Assembly: GCF_014207435.1 (NCBI RefSeq)
Contig: NZ_JACHGH010000001.1
Location: 434,001 to 498,000 of the forward strand
Reading direction: 5' to 3'
From: Salirhabdus euzebyi
Lineage (GTDB): Bacteria > Bacillota > Bacilli > Bacillales > Alkalibacillaceae
Length of the DNA: 64,000 nucleotides
The translations under genes and the position numbers were made by a program. Of this stretch, positions 52,123-62,007 are shown piece after piece; positions within the stretch are counted from its first letter, which is position 1, and each line of letters begins with the position of its first letter. Below the pieces are notes generated by a model. That model made no database searches. It saw only the letters and a program-made list of their open reading frames with translations, and was not told the origin of the DNA.

Positions 52123-54759
52123 TTATTTCGCGTCAAACCATGTAGGCCCATAAGAAAAATCAACTTTTAGGGGAACAGCTAGTTCTACAGCGTTCTCCAT
52201 CACATCAAGAACAACATCCTTCAACTTATCGATTTCATTTTTTGGAGCCTCTAATATTAGTTCATCGTGTACTTGTAATAATAGTTCTGCTTCCATGCCC
52301 TCATCATCGAGCCTTTTAGCAAGATCTATCATGGCTTTTTTAATAATATCTGCCGCACTACCTTGAATCGGCGTGTTCATCGCAGTACGTTCGGCAAAAC
52401 TTCGTAAATTAAAATTACGACTTGTGATGTCTGGTAAATATCTTCTTCTATTCATAAGGGTTGTAACGTAGCCCTTTTGCTTTGCTTCTTGTACGATATC
52501 TTCCATATAAGCCCTCACACCTGGGAAACTATCCAAATATCTTTCAATGAACATTTTTGCTTCTTTTCGTGTAATTCCCAAGCTTTGGCTTAATCCGTAG
52601 TCACTTATTCCATAAACAATTCCAAAATTGACTGCTTTTGCTTGTCGTCTCATATTAGAAGTAACTTCTTCAGCTTCCACTTTAAACACATCCATAGCAG
52701 TTTTCGTGTGAATGTCCATGTCTTCATTAAATGCTTCTATTAGCTTTTCATCACCAGCAATATGAGCCAATACGCGAAGTTCAATTTGAGAATAATCACC
52801 AGCAAAAATAACCCAATCCTCTTTTGAAGGAACAAAAGCTTGTCTTATTTTTCTACCTTCTTCGAGACGAATAGGAATATTTTGCAAATTAGGATCTGTT
52901 GAACTAAGTCTGCCTGTTTGTGTTAAGGCCTGATTAAACCGTGTGTGGATTCGATTATTTTTCTCATCTACTACCTTTAATAAACCTTCTATATAGGTAG
53001 ATTGAAGCTTACCTAACTGACGATATAGTAATATTTTCGGCATTATTTCATGCTTGTCTTGCAGTTGTTCTAACACTTCAGCAGAGGTAGAATAACCCGT
53101 TTTTGTTTTCTTTATAACAGGGAGATTCATTTTCTCGAATAATATTTGTCCTAATTGTTTTGGTGAATTTAAATTAAATTCCTCACCTGCTAAAGCAAAC
53201 ACTTCATTTTCAAGGGTCTTGAGACGGTCTTTTAACTCTTCCCCCATATGAAGTAGTCGATCTTTATCCACTTTCACTCCATAGTATTCCATTTCCCCTA
53301 GAATTTCAGATAAAGGAAGTTCTAATTTTTCAAACAGTTCATATTGGTCATTTTCTTTTAATTGTTCCGTTACTTTATCCTTTAACTGGTATATAATATC
53401 AGCCTTACGAACAACATGATCTGCTAAAACATCTAACTCGGGTATTTTTTGTTTGGCGCCTTTTCCGTATATTTCCTCATCGTATGGCATCGATTTTTCG
53501 TTTAATCTTCTACTGATGGAAGGAATGTCCAAATTGTTTTCTGCAGGATTTAAAATATAAGTAGTTAAAAATAAATCAAATACGACGCCTTTTAAGTGCA
53601 CACCTTGTCTCTTTAAGGCAACAATCGTTTTTTTAGCATCATATAAATATTTTTCCTGCTGCTCATCTTCAGCCCATTTTTTAAAAATTTCTGAACCCAA
53701 TGCAATGTTTGTCTCAATGAAAAATTTACCTTTTTCATTAACAATTGCTATACCTAAAATATTCCCATAGAAATAATGGTCATCCAGCATTTCTAACATG
53801 ATGGCATCTTTACCAGTAAATAAGTCAGCAGTAACATTGTCGACTATCGTTAACTTAATGTCCTCAAAGATTTCTTGTTGTTCTTCCGTACCAGATTCGC
53901 CCTCAATGCGATTGAGTAAGGAATGAAACCCTAACTCTTTAAACAACTCTAATACTTTACGACTTTCATAGCCTGTATATGTAATGTCTTTAAATGAAAT
54001 GTCAACAGGTGTCGCTGTTTGAATGGTAACTAACTCTTTACTCATAAAAGCGTCTTCTTTATGTTGTTCTAGCTTTTCCTTTAATTTTTTCCCACTAACT
54101 TGCTCTAGGTTTTCATATATTCCTTCTAACGTCTCGTACTGTTGAAGAAGTTTCACTGCTGTTTTTTCTCCAACTCCAGGTACGCCAGGAATGTTATCGG
54201 AAGGATCACCCATTAACGCTTTCATATCTATAACTTGATCGGGACGAATACCTAGTTTTTCTTCAAGAAAAGAAGGGGTATACGTTTCTACATTTGATAT
54301 GCCTTTTTTCGTTAATGCCACTTCTACATCCTTTTGTACTAATTGTAATAAATCGCGGTCACCGGAAATGACTTTCACCTTCATATCCTCACTTTTTGCA
54401 TGTTTAGACAAAGTCCCGATTATATCATCCGCTTCATATTGATCCAATTCATAATGCTTAATTTGAAAGGCGCTTAGTAACTCCTTAACAAGTGGAAACT
54501 GCTCCGATAATTCAGAAGGTGTTTTTTGACGTCCACCTTTATATTCTGTGTACGTCTTATGACGGAATGTTGTTTTTCCTGCATCAAAAGCAACAAGCAT
54601 ATGTGAAGGCTTTTCCTCTTCTAAAATTTTTAATAACATCGTCGTAAAACCATATACTGCATTTGTATATACGCCTTTATCATTGTTTAACAATGGTAAG
54701 GCAAAGAAGGCTCTATATAAGATACTATTTCCATCTATCAAAACCACTTTATCTGTCAT
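52123..54759 (-). CDS. polA: DNA polymerase I
   Basis: Okazaki fragment processing and repair. The N-terminal 5' nuclease (about 1-290) has LIDGNSILYRAFFALP and MKALMGDPSDNIPGVPGVG. The middle exonuclease-like domain (about 300-465) lacks the proofreading carboxylates: the first motif, normally DTET, reads MLEMLDDHYFYG, as is usual in Bacillus. The polymerase (about 470-878) has DYSQIELRVLAHI, RRQAKAVNFGIVYG and QVHDELILEAP. 878 residues is full length. Followed by mutM after 12 bases. Confidence 0.97.
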   Translation of the reverse strand: MTDKVVLIDGNSILYRAFFALPLLNNDKGVYTNAVYGFTTMLLKILEEEKPSHMLVAFDAGKTTFRHKTYTEYKGGRQKTPSELSEQFPLVKELLSAFQIKHYELDQYEADDIIGTLSKHAKSEDMKVKVISGDRDLLQLVQKDVEVALTKKGISNVETYTPSFLEEKLGIRPDQVIDMKALMGDPSDNIPGVPGVGEKTAVKLLQQYETLEGIYENLEQVSGKKLKEKLEQHKEDAFMSKELVTIQTATPVDISFKDITYTGYESRKVLELFKELGFHSLLNRIEGESGTEEQQEIFEDIKLTIVDNVTADLFTGKDAIMLEMLDDHYFYGNILGIAIVNEKGKFFIETNIALGSEIFKKWAEDEQQEKYLYDAKKTIVALKRQGVHLKGVVFDLFLTTYILNPAENNLDIPSISRRLNEKSMPYDEEIYGKGAKQKIPELDVLADHVVRKADIIYQLKDKVTEQLKENDQYELFEKLELPLSEILGEMEYYGVKVDKDRLLHMGEELKDRLKTLENEVFALAGEEFNLNSPKQLGQILFEKMNLPVIKKTKTGYSTSAEVLEQLQDKHEIMPKILLYRQLGKLQSTYIEGLLKVVDEKNNRIHTRFNQALTQTGRLSSTDPNLQNIPIRLEEGRKIRQAFVPSKEDWVIFAGDYSQIELRVLAHIAGDEKLIEAFNEDMDIHTKTAMDVFKVEAEEVTSNMRRQAKAVNFGIVYGISDYGLSQSLGITRKEAKMFIERYLDSFPGVRAYMEDIVQEAKQKGYVTTLMNRRRYLPDITSRNFNLRSFAERTAMNTPIQGSAADIIKKAMIDLAKRLDDEGMEAELLLQVHDELILEAPKNEIDKLKDVVLDVMENAVELAVPLKVDFSYGPTWFDAK

Positions 54760-54835
54760 ACTACATACACACTCCCTTTATTTCGTTAGGCTGCATTAAT
54801 AGAATGTTGCTAAACGCTAGTAACTTAAGGCGCTT

Positions 54836-54895
54836 GAATCCTACCGCTATGGAAATACACTACGCTGTTCTTCGACATTCTCCTCTTTATTTTAC
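54836..54895. repeat. Truncated remnant of repeat family B
   Basis: GCTATGGAAATACACTACGC matches one end of the family B copy at 11404, and the similarity fades after about 35 bases. It lies in the 309-base gap between polA and phoR, which otherwise holds only the phoR terminator. Confidence 0.6.
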
Positions 54896-54954
54896 CATTT
54901 TAATAACTAGAAGGAAAAATATCGCCTTTCCATTATTTCATAACTATTTTCTAA

Positions 54955-54990
54955 ACAACAAAAAAAAGCAGAGACTTTGTATGCCTCTGC
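54955..54990 (-). terminator. Terminator of phoPR
   Basis: GCAGAG / CTCTGC stem with an 11-base loop, followed on the minus strand by TTTTTTTTGTTG, about 80 bases after the phoR stop. Confidence 0.75.
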
Positions 54991-55068
54991 AACTTGTGAA
55001 GAAACCTTGGATGAAAGGGTTCTAATTTTATTATAACAATAGAAAACTAGATGTTCGTTAAGTGCATG

Positions 55069-56817
55069 TTAAGGATTGGTAAATTTTTTATGAAGGTCAA
55101 TTGAAAAAGTTGTACCTTTATGGAGTTCACTCTCCACGTTTATTTTACCATGATGTGCTTCAACTATATGCTTGACAATCGCTAAGCCTAGACCTGTTCC
55201 ACCAGACTCTCTACTTCTCGCTTTATCAACACGATAAAAGCGTTCAAAAATTCTTGGGATTTCTTCCTTAGGTATACCTATGCCTGTATCCTTCACAAAG
55301 AGCTTAATATCCTCTCCTAAATCATTTGCACCAACAAACACTTCACCACTATTTGGAGTATAATGAACCGCATTCGAAACTAAATTTAACAATAATTGCG
55401 TCAATCTAGACCCGTCACCTTCAAGGACAATTCGTTCATTAACATCTGCACGTATTGTAATATTTTTCTCCTCGGCAATGTGTGCTACAAGGGATAATAC
55501 ATCATCCACTAATTTTTTAATGGACACCTTTTCAAGATTCAATTGAAAATTATTATTTTCTAATTTAGATAACTCCAACAAATCATGTATTAAATATTGC
55601 ATCCTGACACTTTCTTTGTGAATAATATGTAAGAATTTATCTAAAACCACAGCATCCTCTTTCGCTCCATCTAGTAACGTCTCAGCAAATCCTTTAATAG
55701 AAGTGATAGGTGTCTTTAGTTCATGCGAAACATTTGCAACGAAATCCTTTCTCATCTCTTCCAAATGCTTCATATCAGTGATGTCATGAAATACAAGTAC
55801 AACACCCTTCCAGTCCTTATGATGATTAAATATTGGTGCTCCGGAAACAGCAAAAAATTTGCGTTCAATTCCGATAGATAGGATCAATGTTTTTTGTACA
55901 TTGTCTTCCAACATGAATACATCTTTCACTACATCATGTATGTCTTCAAAAGGAATAGCTTCATAATATAAATAGCCAATATAATCAGATGTCAATCCTT
56001 CTTCAAAGTTATCTAAAAATGCTCTGTTCACTAGTTGGATATAGCCCTTTTCATTAATAAGCATTAAACCACTATCCATATTATCTACTACAGCCTGAAG
56101 CCGGTCATTTTGAACCTCCGATTGTAGACTCATTTCTTGTAGGTTCCGGGCTAATGTATTTATGGAGTAAGTTAATTGGGCAGCTTCACCGAAATAGGTT
56201 TCATAAGTTCTTGCGTTATAATTTCCTTCTGCTAGTTTTTCAGCAACGTTTGATGCTGATCGAATAGGTTTGACGTATTTCTCAAAAATATTAAAACCTG
56301 CTATAAATATACCAACAATAACTAAACATAGAGCTAAACCGTATATAAACCACAAGTTTTTCATCATTACACTTATTGAGTGAGAAGGAAGTGTTAATAT
56401 AAGGATACTGCTTTCATTATCCCTTTTGATTTCAATAGCATAGTAATACAAGGCATCACTTTTGTTAAGTTCATGAATAACAAGGTCTTCGTGGATATCT
56501 TGAGGTATATGATCATCTGAAATGCGTAACACATGACTGATTGTGTTCAGTACAACACCCTTCTCTTTTTCCCCATAAATAAATCCTAAAGACAGCCTAT
56601 TACTCATATCCTCTATTTGCTGATAGTATTCATTCCCTGTTAGCTTACTAGCTTCCAAAACTGCTTCAATATAATTTCCCTCCGCCTTAAGTCTATCCTC
56701 AATCGTATTTACCATATAGCTTTTGGTAACTTGGGTAGTTAAAAAAGCTAGAACGATCACAAAAATAGTAATAAGGGTAGAATATATTAAAATTGTACGC
56801 AAAGAAGACTTGCCCAT
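55069..56817 (-). CDS. phoR: Phosphate-regulon sensor histidine kinase PhoR
   Basis: A 582-residue membrane kinase with two transmembrane helices (about 8-28 and 150-170) that flank an extracytoplasmic sensor. A HAMP linker (PIRSASNVAEKLAEGNYN), a PAS domain (about 235-345), HisKA with FVANVSHELKTPITSIKGF (phospho-His near residue 363), and HATPase (NLVSNAVHYTP, TGIGIPKEE, GTGLGLAIVKHI) follow. It phosphorylates PhoP under phosphate limitation. The ATG follows the phoP stop directly (TAAATG), so the two are coupled. Confidence 0.93.
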   Translation of the reverse strand: MGKSSLRTILIYSTLITIFVIVLAFLTTQVTKSYMVNTIEDRLKAEGNYIEAVLEASKLTGNEYYQQIEDMSNRLSLGFIYGEKEKGVVLNTISHVLRISDDHIPQDIHEDLVIHELNKSDALYYYAIEIKRDNESSILILTLPSHSISVMMKNLWFIYGLALCLVIVGIFIAGFNIFEKYVKPIRSASNVAEKLAEGNYNARTYETYFGEAAQLTYSINTLARNLQEMSLQSEVQNDRLQAVVDNMDSGLMLINEKGYIQLVNRAFLDNFEEGLTSDYIGYLYYEAIPFEDIHDVVKDVFMLEDNVQKTLILSIGIERKFFAVSGAPIFNHHKDWKGVVLVFHDITDMKHLEEMRKDFVANVSHELKTPITSIKGFAETLLDGAKEDAVVLDKFLHIIHKESVRMQYLIHDLLELSKLENNNFQLNLEKVSIKKLVDDVLSLVAHIAEEKNITIRADVNERIVLEGDGSRLTQLLLNLVSNAVHYTPNSGEVFVGANDLGEDIKLFVKDTGIGIPKEEIPRIFERFYRVDKARSRESGGTGLGLAIVKHIVEAHHGKINVESELHKGTTFSIDLHKKFTNP

Positions 56818-57510
56818 TTACTTTGGATCCTCCAATTTGTATCCTAAACCACGAATTGTTTTTATATAAATTGGCTTCTTTGTATCCGGTTCTATTTTTT
56901 CACGCAAATGACTAACATGAACATCAACAATTCTTGTATCCCCAACAAAATCATAGTTCCAAACAGCACTTAACAGTTGATCTCTTGATAGTACTTTACC
57001 TTTATGAGTGGCTAAGTATACGAGTAACTCAAACTCTTTTGGAGTAAACTCTAGTGCCTTGTCCTTCATATATGCCTCATACCGATCTTGATATATAACT
57101 AAATCACGTATTTGTAATTTATCTTCCTTAGTATCTGTATTTTTGGTAGATCTTCTTAATATAGCTTTAATTCGAGCAACAACTTCTCTAGGACTAAATG
57201 GTTTCGTTAAATAATCATCTGCACCAATTTCCAGTCCGAAAACTCGATCAAATTCATCATCTTTTGCTGTTAACATTAAAATAGGTGTTTCGATGTTTCT
57301 TTGACGTAGTTTTTTGCATACTTCTAGTCCGTCCATTTTCGGTAACATAACATCGAGTACGATAAGTTCATATTGCTTACTCTCTGCAATCGCTAATGCA
57401 GATTCACCATCGAATGCTGTATCAGTACTAAAGCCAGCTTGTTCAATATTGTATTGTAATAACGTTACAATCGATTCTTCATCGTCTACGATTAATATTC
57501 TTTGACCCAC
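56818..57510 (-). CDS. phoP: Phosphate-regulon response regulator PhoP
   Basis: OmpR-type regulator. The receiver domain has ILIVDDEESIVTLLQ and the phosphoacceptor Asp53 in VLDVMLPKMDG, with the Lys of DDYLTKPFSPRE; the winged-helix domain starts near residue 130 and has TPKEFELLVYLATHKGKVLS and VDVHVSHLREKIE. I start at a GTG with GGGGTGG upstream (230 residues); an ATG six codons earlier lacks a site. It activates phosphate-starvation genes. Cotranscribed with phoR. Confidence 0.94.
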   Translation of the reverse strand: MGQRILIVDDEESIVTLLQYNIEQAGFSTDTAFDGESALAIAESKQYELIVLDVMLPKMDGLEVCKKLRQRNIETPILMLTAKDDEFDRVFGLEIGADDYLTKPFSPREVVARIKAILRRSTKNTDTKEDKLQIRDLVIYQDRYEAYMKDKALEFTPKEFELLVYLATHKGKVLSRDQLLSAVWNYDFVGDTRIVDVHVSHLREKIEPDTKKPIYIKTIRGLGYKLEDPK

Positions 57511-57638
57511 TTCGACCACCCCACCCATTTACTTTCTAATCTCATCTTACAATGAACAGTATGGAATAAAAAGAAGTAATACAAAAAATTTACAAGGCCT
57601 TTACAAAACAGGCGTGTTTTAAACATAGCTTAAGTAAA

Positions 57639-57676
57639 AAGGAAAATCCTTTGTTTAAATAAACAAAGGATTTTTT
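57639..57676 (-). terminator. Terminator of the MaoC-type gene
   Basis: AAAATCCTTTGTTTA / TAAACAAAGGATTTT stem, two-base loop, with T-runs on both sides, ten bases after the gene. Confidence 0.9.
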
Positions 57677-57682
57677 ATCGCT

Positions 57683-58159
57683 TTAATAAAAGTTTTCTAA
57701 CGACTTCGCATTCATTGATTCCATTTCATGTGGAGGACAAACCTCCAGCTTTCCATCAATGACAATGTCATTTTCTTCATCGTAACCCTTCACTTCTATC
57801 GTAATACAATGTCCCTTTTCATCAATTGCTATGACTTCCATTTTTAATGTGATTTCAGCATAATGATATAACGGCTTTGGAAATGCCATTTCTTGCTTCA
57901 CAACATGGCTACCTGGACCAGGTAAATGCATAGAAACCATAGAAGAAACAATCCCATACAACATAACAGAAGGAGCCAAAGGACGTTTAAATGGTGTCTG
58001 AGATGCATAATCATGTTGGATATACAATGGATTTGAATCTGCTGTTAACCCCAAATATAGCAACAGATCTTTATCTTCAATTTTTGTTTTTGCTTCATGA
58101 GTATCCCCAATTTTTATTTCAGAAATCTTTCTCCCAAGCTTTCTCTTTTTACCTATCAT
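57683..58159 (-). CDS. MaoC-type (R)-specific enoyl-CoA hydratase-like protein
   Basis: A 158-residue hot-dog protein of the MaoC dehydratase family. The hydratase motif is LTADSNPLYIQHDYASQTPF (about residues 41-60), where Asp and His of the DxNPxH-type pattern are replaced in part: NPLYIQHDYA keeps the second-line His and the preceding Asp. Members hydrate (R)-enoyl-CoA or act in fatty acid or polyester pathways; the real substrate is unknown. Start at ATG 58159, with AAGGGGTG upstream. It lies between mdh and phoP with terminators on both sides and a perfect cre site at its promoter. Confidence 0.82.
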   Translation of the reverse strand: MIGKKRKLGRKISEIKIGDTHEAKTKIEDKDLLLYLGLTADSNPLYIQHDYASQTPFKRPLAPSVMLYGIVSSMVSMHLPGPGSHVVKQEMAFPKPLYHYAEITLKMEVIAIDEKGHCITIEVKGYDEENDIVIDGKLEVCPPHEMESMNAKSLENFY

Positions 58160-58179
58160 ACAAAACACCCCTTATGTTA

Positions 58180-58193
58180 TGAAAGCGTTTTCT
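58180..58193 (-). promoter_or_regulatory. cre (CcpA) site upstream of the MaoC-type gene
   Basis: TGAAAGCGTTTTCT (plus-strand reading) matches the cre consensus TGWAARCGYTWNCW at every position. It lies about 20 bases upstream of the start codon, in the leader or promoter, and downstream of the mdh terminator region. Confidence 0.72.
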
Positions 58194-58203
58194 TTCTATT
58201 TGG

Positions 58204-58237
58204 AAAAAAATCCGGGAGAAAACTCCCGAATCTTTTT
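58204..58237 (-). terminator. Terminator of the citZ-icd-mdh operon
   Basis: CGGGAG / CTCCCG stem with an AAAA loop and a seven-T run on the minus strand, about 65 bases after the mdh stop. Confidence 0.82.
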
Positions 58238-58294
58238 CTATCTGTTAGCTCCAACACCAAGACCCTTAGTAACTCAAGGTGCATCACTTTTTTA

Positions 58295-59233
58295 TTATGG
58301 TAATACCTTCATTACATTTTGAACAGACTCAACTGATTTATCTAATGCCGCTTTTTCCTCTGCTTCTAGTTCTAGTTCCACTATCTTTTCGATACCATTA
58401 CCGCCTAAGATAGTAGGTACTCCAAGATAAATATTTTCATAACCATATTCACCTTCAAGGTAAGCAATAGCTGGAAGAACACGACGTTGATCCTTTAAGA
58501 TTGCTTCCGTCATTTCCGTAAGTGCTGCTGCAGGTGCATAGTAGGCACTACCATTACCAAGTAGATTGACTATTTCTCCGCCACCTTTACGCGTGCGTTC
58601 CACAATGGCATCTATTCGATCTTGTGGAATCAGCGCTTGTAATGGAATACCACCTGCATAAGAATAGCGAATTAATGGGACCATGTCATCACCATGACCA
58701 CCTAACACAAAGCCAGTAATATCTTTTACAGATAAGTTTAGCTCCTGCGCTACGAAGGTACGGAAGCGAGCAGTATCAAGTACACCGGATTGACCAATAA
58801 CTCGGTTCTTAGGAAATCCAGATTCTTTAAATACAGTGTAAGTCATTGCATCAACTGGGTTAGTTAAAACGACAATAAAAGTTTCTGGAGAATACTTAAC
58901 AATTTGTTGTGTGACGCTTTTCATTATTTTGGCGTTTGTTGCTACTAAATCATCTCTGCTCATGCCAGGCTTACGTGCAATACCTGCTGTAATGATGACA
59001 ATATCAGAGTCTTTCGTATCTTCATAGTTTGATGTTCCAATAATGTTAGCATCAAATCCTTGAACTGGACTAGCCTCTAGCATATCTAAAGCTTTACCTT
59101 TTGTTGGGTTTTCCATGTTAGGAATATCAACTAAAACTACATCTGCAAGTTCTTTTTGAGCTACCATTAAAGCAGTAGTAGCACCTGTAAAACCTGCCCC
59201 AATAACAGATACTTTTTTTCTTTTAATAGCCAT
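58295..59233 (-). CDS. mdh: Malate dehydrogenase
   Basis: A 312-residue LDH-like, NAD-dependent malate dehydrogenase. The Rossmann motif is [18 protein letters not shown], substrate-binding arginine motifs are [13 protein letters not shown] and [15 protein letters not shown], and the catalytic His is in [12 protein letters not shown]. The specificity Arg in ARKPGM fits malate, not lactate. Third gene after citZ and icd. A GGAGG-type site precedes the ATG. Confidence 0.97.
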   Translation of the reverse strand: MAIKRKKVSVIGAGFTGATTALMVAQKELADVVLVDIPNMENPTKGKALDMLEASPVQGFDANIIGTSNYEDTKDSDIVIITAGIARKPGMSRDDLVATNAKIMKSVTQQIVKYSPETFIVVLTNPVDAMTYTVFKESGFPKNRVIGQSGVLDTARFRTFVAQELNLSVKDITGFVLGGHGDDMVPLIRYSYAGGIPLQALIPQDRIDAIVERTRKGGGEIVNLLGNGSAYYAPAAALTEMTEAILKDQRRVLPAIAYLEGEYGYENIYLGVPTILGGNGIEKIVELELEAEEKAALDKSVESVQNVMKVLP

Positions 59234-59268
59234 GAAAAGTCCTCCTTTTATGTCTAAGCTCTAACTAA

Positions 59269-60540
59269 TTAACCCATGTTTTTAATTAAAGCATCACCGA
59301 ACTCAGAACATTTTACTTCTGTAGCTCCATCCATTAGACGAGCAAAGTCATACGTTACTACTTTACTTGCAATCGTTTTTTCCACTGCTTTAATTACTAA
59401 TTCTGCTGCTTCTCTCCAACCAAGGTGTTCAAGCATAAGTACCCCAGAAAGGATAACAGAGGAAGGGTTTACTTTATCAAGACCAGCATATTTAGGTGCC
59501 GTTCCATGAGTAGCTTCAAAAATAGCATGGCCAGACTCAAAGTTAATGTTAGCTCCAGGAGCAATACCAATACCACCTACTTGAGCAGCAAGTGCATCGG
59601 AAATATAGTCACCATTTAAGTTCATTGTTGCTACAACATCAAATTCTTTTGGTCTAGTTAAAATCTGTTGTAGGAAAATATCAGCGATAGCGTCTTTTAC
59701 AATAATTTTCCCAGCTTTTTCAGCTTGATCTTGTGCCTCATTAGCTGCGTCTCTTCCTTTTTCTTCTACGATTTTATCGTATTGAGCCCAAGTAAATACT
59801 TTTTCACCAAACTCTTCTTCAGCTAACTCATAGCCCCAGTTCTTAAAGGAACCTTCTGTATACTTCATAATGTTTCCTTTGTGAACTAACGTTACACTTT
59901 TACGGCCTTCTCTAAGTGCATATTCAATAGCAGCACGAACAAGACGCTTTGTACCCTCAGCTGAAACAGGTTTAATACCAATACCAGAAGTTTCAGGGAA
60001 GCGAATTTTATGTACTCCCATTTCATTTTGTAGGAATTCAATTACTTTTTTCACTTCAGCAGAACCTTGTTGCCATTCAATTCCTGCATAAATATCTTCT
60101 GTGTTTTCACGGAAAATAACCATGTCCGTATCTTCAGGACGTTTTACCGGAGAAGGTACACCTTCAAAATAACGTACTGGACGTAGGCAAGTGAATAAGT
60201 CTAATTCTTGTCTTAATGCAACATTTAGAGAACGAATTCCCCCACCAATTGGTGTTGTAAGAGGTCCTTTAATTGCAATTTTATAATCACGAATAACATC
60301 TAATGTTTCTGCTGGAAGCCATTCACCAGTTTTGTTATAAGCTTTTTCCCCAGCCAATACTTCTTTCCACTCAATTTTCTTCTCGCCGTTGTAAGCTTTA
60401 TCTACTGCCGCTTCGATTACTCGTGAAGCTGCTGCCCAAATATCAGGACCAATTCCATCTCCTTCAATAAATGGAATTACAGGGTTATTTGGAACATTCA
60501 TCTGACCGTTTTCAACAGTAATTTTTTGTGCTTCTGACAT
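59269..60540 (-). CDS. icd: NADP-dependent isocitrate dehydrogenase
   Basis: A 423-residue homodimeric IDH making 2-oxoglutarate and NADPH. Signatures are [15 protein letters not shown], the phosphorylatable-loop stretch [34 protein letters not shown], and [19 protein letters not shown] with the catalytic metal aspartates. [20 protein letters not shown] completes the NADP site. It lies 128 bases after citZ, with a GC-rich hairpin in the gap, and 35 bases before mdh. Confidence 0.98.
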   Translation of the reverse strand: MSEAQKITVENGQMNVPNNPVIPFIEGDGIGPDIWAAASRVIEAAVDKAYNGEKKIEWKEVLAGEKAYNKTGEWLPAETLDVIRDYKIAIKGPLTTPIGGGIRSLNVALRQELDLFTCLRPVRYFEGVPSPVKRPEDTDMVIFRENTEDIYAGIEWQQGSAEVKKVIEFLQNEMGVHKIRFPETSGIGIKPVSAEGTKRLVRAAIEYALREGRKSVTLVHKGNIMKYTEGSFKNWGYELAEEEFGEKVFTWAQYDKIVEEKGRDAANEAQDQAEKAGKIIVKDAIADIFLQQILTRPKEFDVVATMNLNGDYISDALAAQVGGIGIAPGANINFESGHAIFEATHGTAPKYAGLDKVNPSSVILSGVLMLEHLGWREAAELVIKAVEKTIASKVVTYDFARLMDGATEVKCSEFGDALIKNMG

Positions 60541-60586
60541 AAGAAAACCTCCCTAATTCATATATCTTATTATATAAAAACATGAA

Positions 60587-60609
60587 GAGAGCCGGTATAA
60601 CCGGCCTCT
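60587..60609 (-). other. Hairpin between citZ and icd
   Basis: AGAGGCCGG / CCGGCTCT type stem with a TTATA loop on the minus strand. The T-run that follows is interrupted, so it may be a weak attenuator or an RNA-stabilising stem between the two TCA genes. Confidence 0.6.
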
Positions 60610-60668
60610 ATTAAACAATGACTGTATAGAAACAAATACGCCACTTACACGTTACTTATGAGCGTAAA

Positions 60669-61784
60669 TTAACGATTTTCAATAGAAACATAGCTTTGTG
60701 TATTCGGTCCAACATATTCAGCACGCGGACGAATTAAACGATTATTCTCATATTGTTCTAAAATATGAGCTAACCAACCAGATACACGACTTACTGCAAA
60801 AATTGGTGTAAATAAATCGTGGTCAATTCCTAAGCTATGATAAACAGAAGCAGAATAGAAATCTACATTTGCAGGTAGACCTTTTTCCTTCTTCATGTAT
60901 TCTTCAATTTGAACAGACATATCATACCATTTTGATTGTCCTGTTAAGTCTGTTAAATGCTCAGACATTTTTTTCAAATGCTTTGCACGAGGATCGCCGT
61001 GTCGATAAACACGATGCCCCATTCCCATAATCTTTTCTTTATTAGCTAACTTTTCTTTTAAGTAATCAAGTGCCTTATCAGGATCACCAATTTCCGTAAG
61101 CATTTTCATAACGCGTTCGTTAGCTCCACCATGAAGTGGTCCTTTTAAAGCTCCGATCGCAGCTGTAATCCCTGAATATATATCTGATAAAGTCGCTACA
61201 CAAACACGTGCAGTGAATGTTGAAGCATTTAGTTCGTGGTCAGCATGAAGTACTAAAGCTTTATTTATAGCTTCTTCTTCAATAGACTCGGGAGCTTTAT
61301 CATTTAGCATAAATAAGAAGTTAGCCGCAAAGCTTAAATCGCCACGAGGTGCTACTGGCTCTAAACCTTGACGAATACGTGCAAAAGCAGCAACAATTGC
61401 TGGCATTTTTGCTTGTAATCGAACTGCTTTACGTTGATTAGCTGCTTCTTCCATATCGTCCGCTTCCTCATCATATAGACCAAGCATGGATACAGCTGTA
61501 CGAAGAGCTGCCATTGGATGAACTGTTTTCAAGTCATACGATTTAAGGTGATCAATAACTTCTTTCGGTAACTCCATGTTATCTGCTAGTTCTTTCTTTA
61601 GAGCGTTTAACTCATCTTCCTTAGGTAGTCTTTTGTTCCATAGTAAAAAAATAACTTCCTCGAAGCTTGAGTTTTCAGCAAGGTCATCAATCGTATAACC
61701 TACGTATGTAAGTTGATCATCAATTATAGAACTGATTGATGATTCTGTAGCAACTATTCCTTCAAGTCCCTTTGTTCCTGCCAT
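60669..61784 (-). CDS. citZ: Citrate synthase II
   Basis: A 371-residue type II citrate synthase and the entry step of the TCA cycle. The active-site residues are in HGGANERVMKML, MGHRVYRHGDPRAKHL, and the catalytic Asp in NVDFYSASVYHSLGID. Start at MAGTKGLEGIVATESSI, with AAGGAGA upstream; eleven earlier codons lack a site. A sigma-A promoter lies about 110 bases upstream with a cre-like site in the leader, in keeping with known catabolite repression of citZ. First gene of citZ-icd-mdh. Confidence 0.97.
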   Translation of the reverse strand: MAGTKGLEGIVATESSISSIIDDQLTYVGYTIDDLAENSSFEEVIFLLWNKRLPKEDELNALKKELADNMELPKEVIDHLKSYDLKTVHPMAALRTAVSMLGLYDEEADDMEEAANQRKAVRLQAKMPAIVAAFARIRQGLEPVAPRGDLSFAANFLFMLNDKAPESIEEEAINKALVLHADHELNASTFTARVCVATLSDIYSGITAAIGALKGPLHGGANERVMKMLTEIGDPDKALDYLKEKLANKEKIMGMGHRVYRHGDPRAKHLKKMSEHLTDLTGQSKWYDMSVQIEEYMKKEKGLPANVDFYSASVYHSLGIDHDLFTPIFAVSRVSGWLAHILEQYENNRLIRPRAEYVGPNTQSYVSIENR

Positions 61785-61835
61785 GAATCTCTCTCCTTCT
61801 CTATAAAATTTCCCCATTTTTGTGATTTACTTAAA

Positions 61836-61849
61836 AGAAAACGCTTTTA
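61836..61849. promoter_or_regulatory. cre-like (CcpA) site in the citZ leader
   Basis: AGAAAACGCTTTTA matches TGWAARCGYTWNCW except at two outer positions. It lies downstream of the expected transcription start, where CcpA would act as a roadblock. B. subtilis citZ is known to be repressed by CcpA. Confidence 0.5.
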
Positions 61850-61889
61850 TGAAATAAACTGTTTTCTAAAATAATGTTCCACAAAGACA

Positions 61890-61918
61890 ATTATAAACAA
61901 AATTCAATTGAATGTGAA
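61890..61918 (-). promoter_or_regulatory. Sigma-A promoter of citZ
   Basis: Minus-strand TTCACA, 17 bases, TATAAT, about 105 bases upstream of the citZ start. CAATTG in the spacer is a small palindrome that a regulator could use. Confidence 0.72.
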
Positions 61919-62007
61919 ATCTTTTATATATTCAACTAATTTAAATTTGCTTATATTCCTTCTCATTACTTATATAAAGGTCTCCATAATTGTATCAAGC
62001 TATTCAC

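Noticed and set aside
54663-55025. Plus-strand frame spanning the polA start and the polA-phoR gap
   Set aside because: Crosses a repeat remnant and the phoR terminator, has no ribosome-binding site, and its composition is not protein-like.
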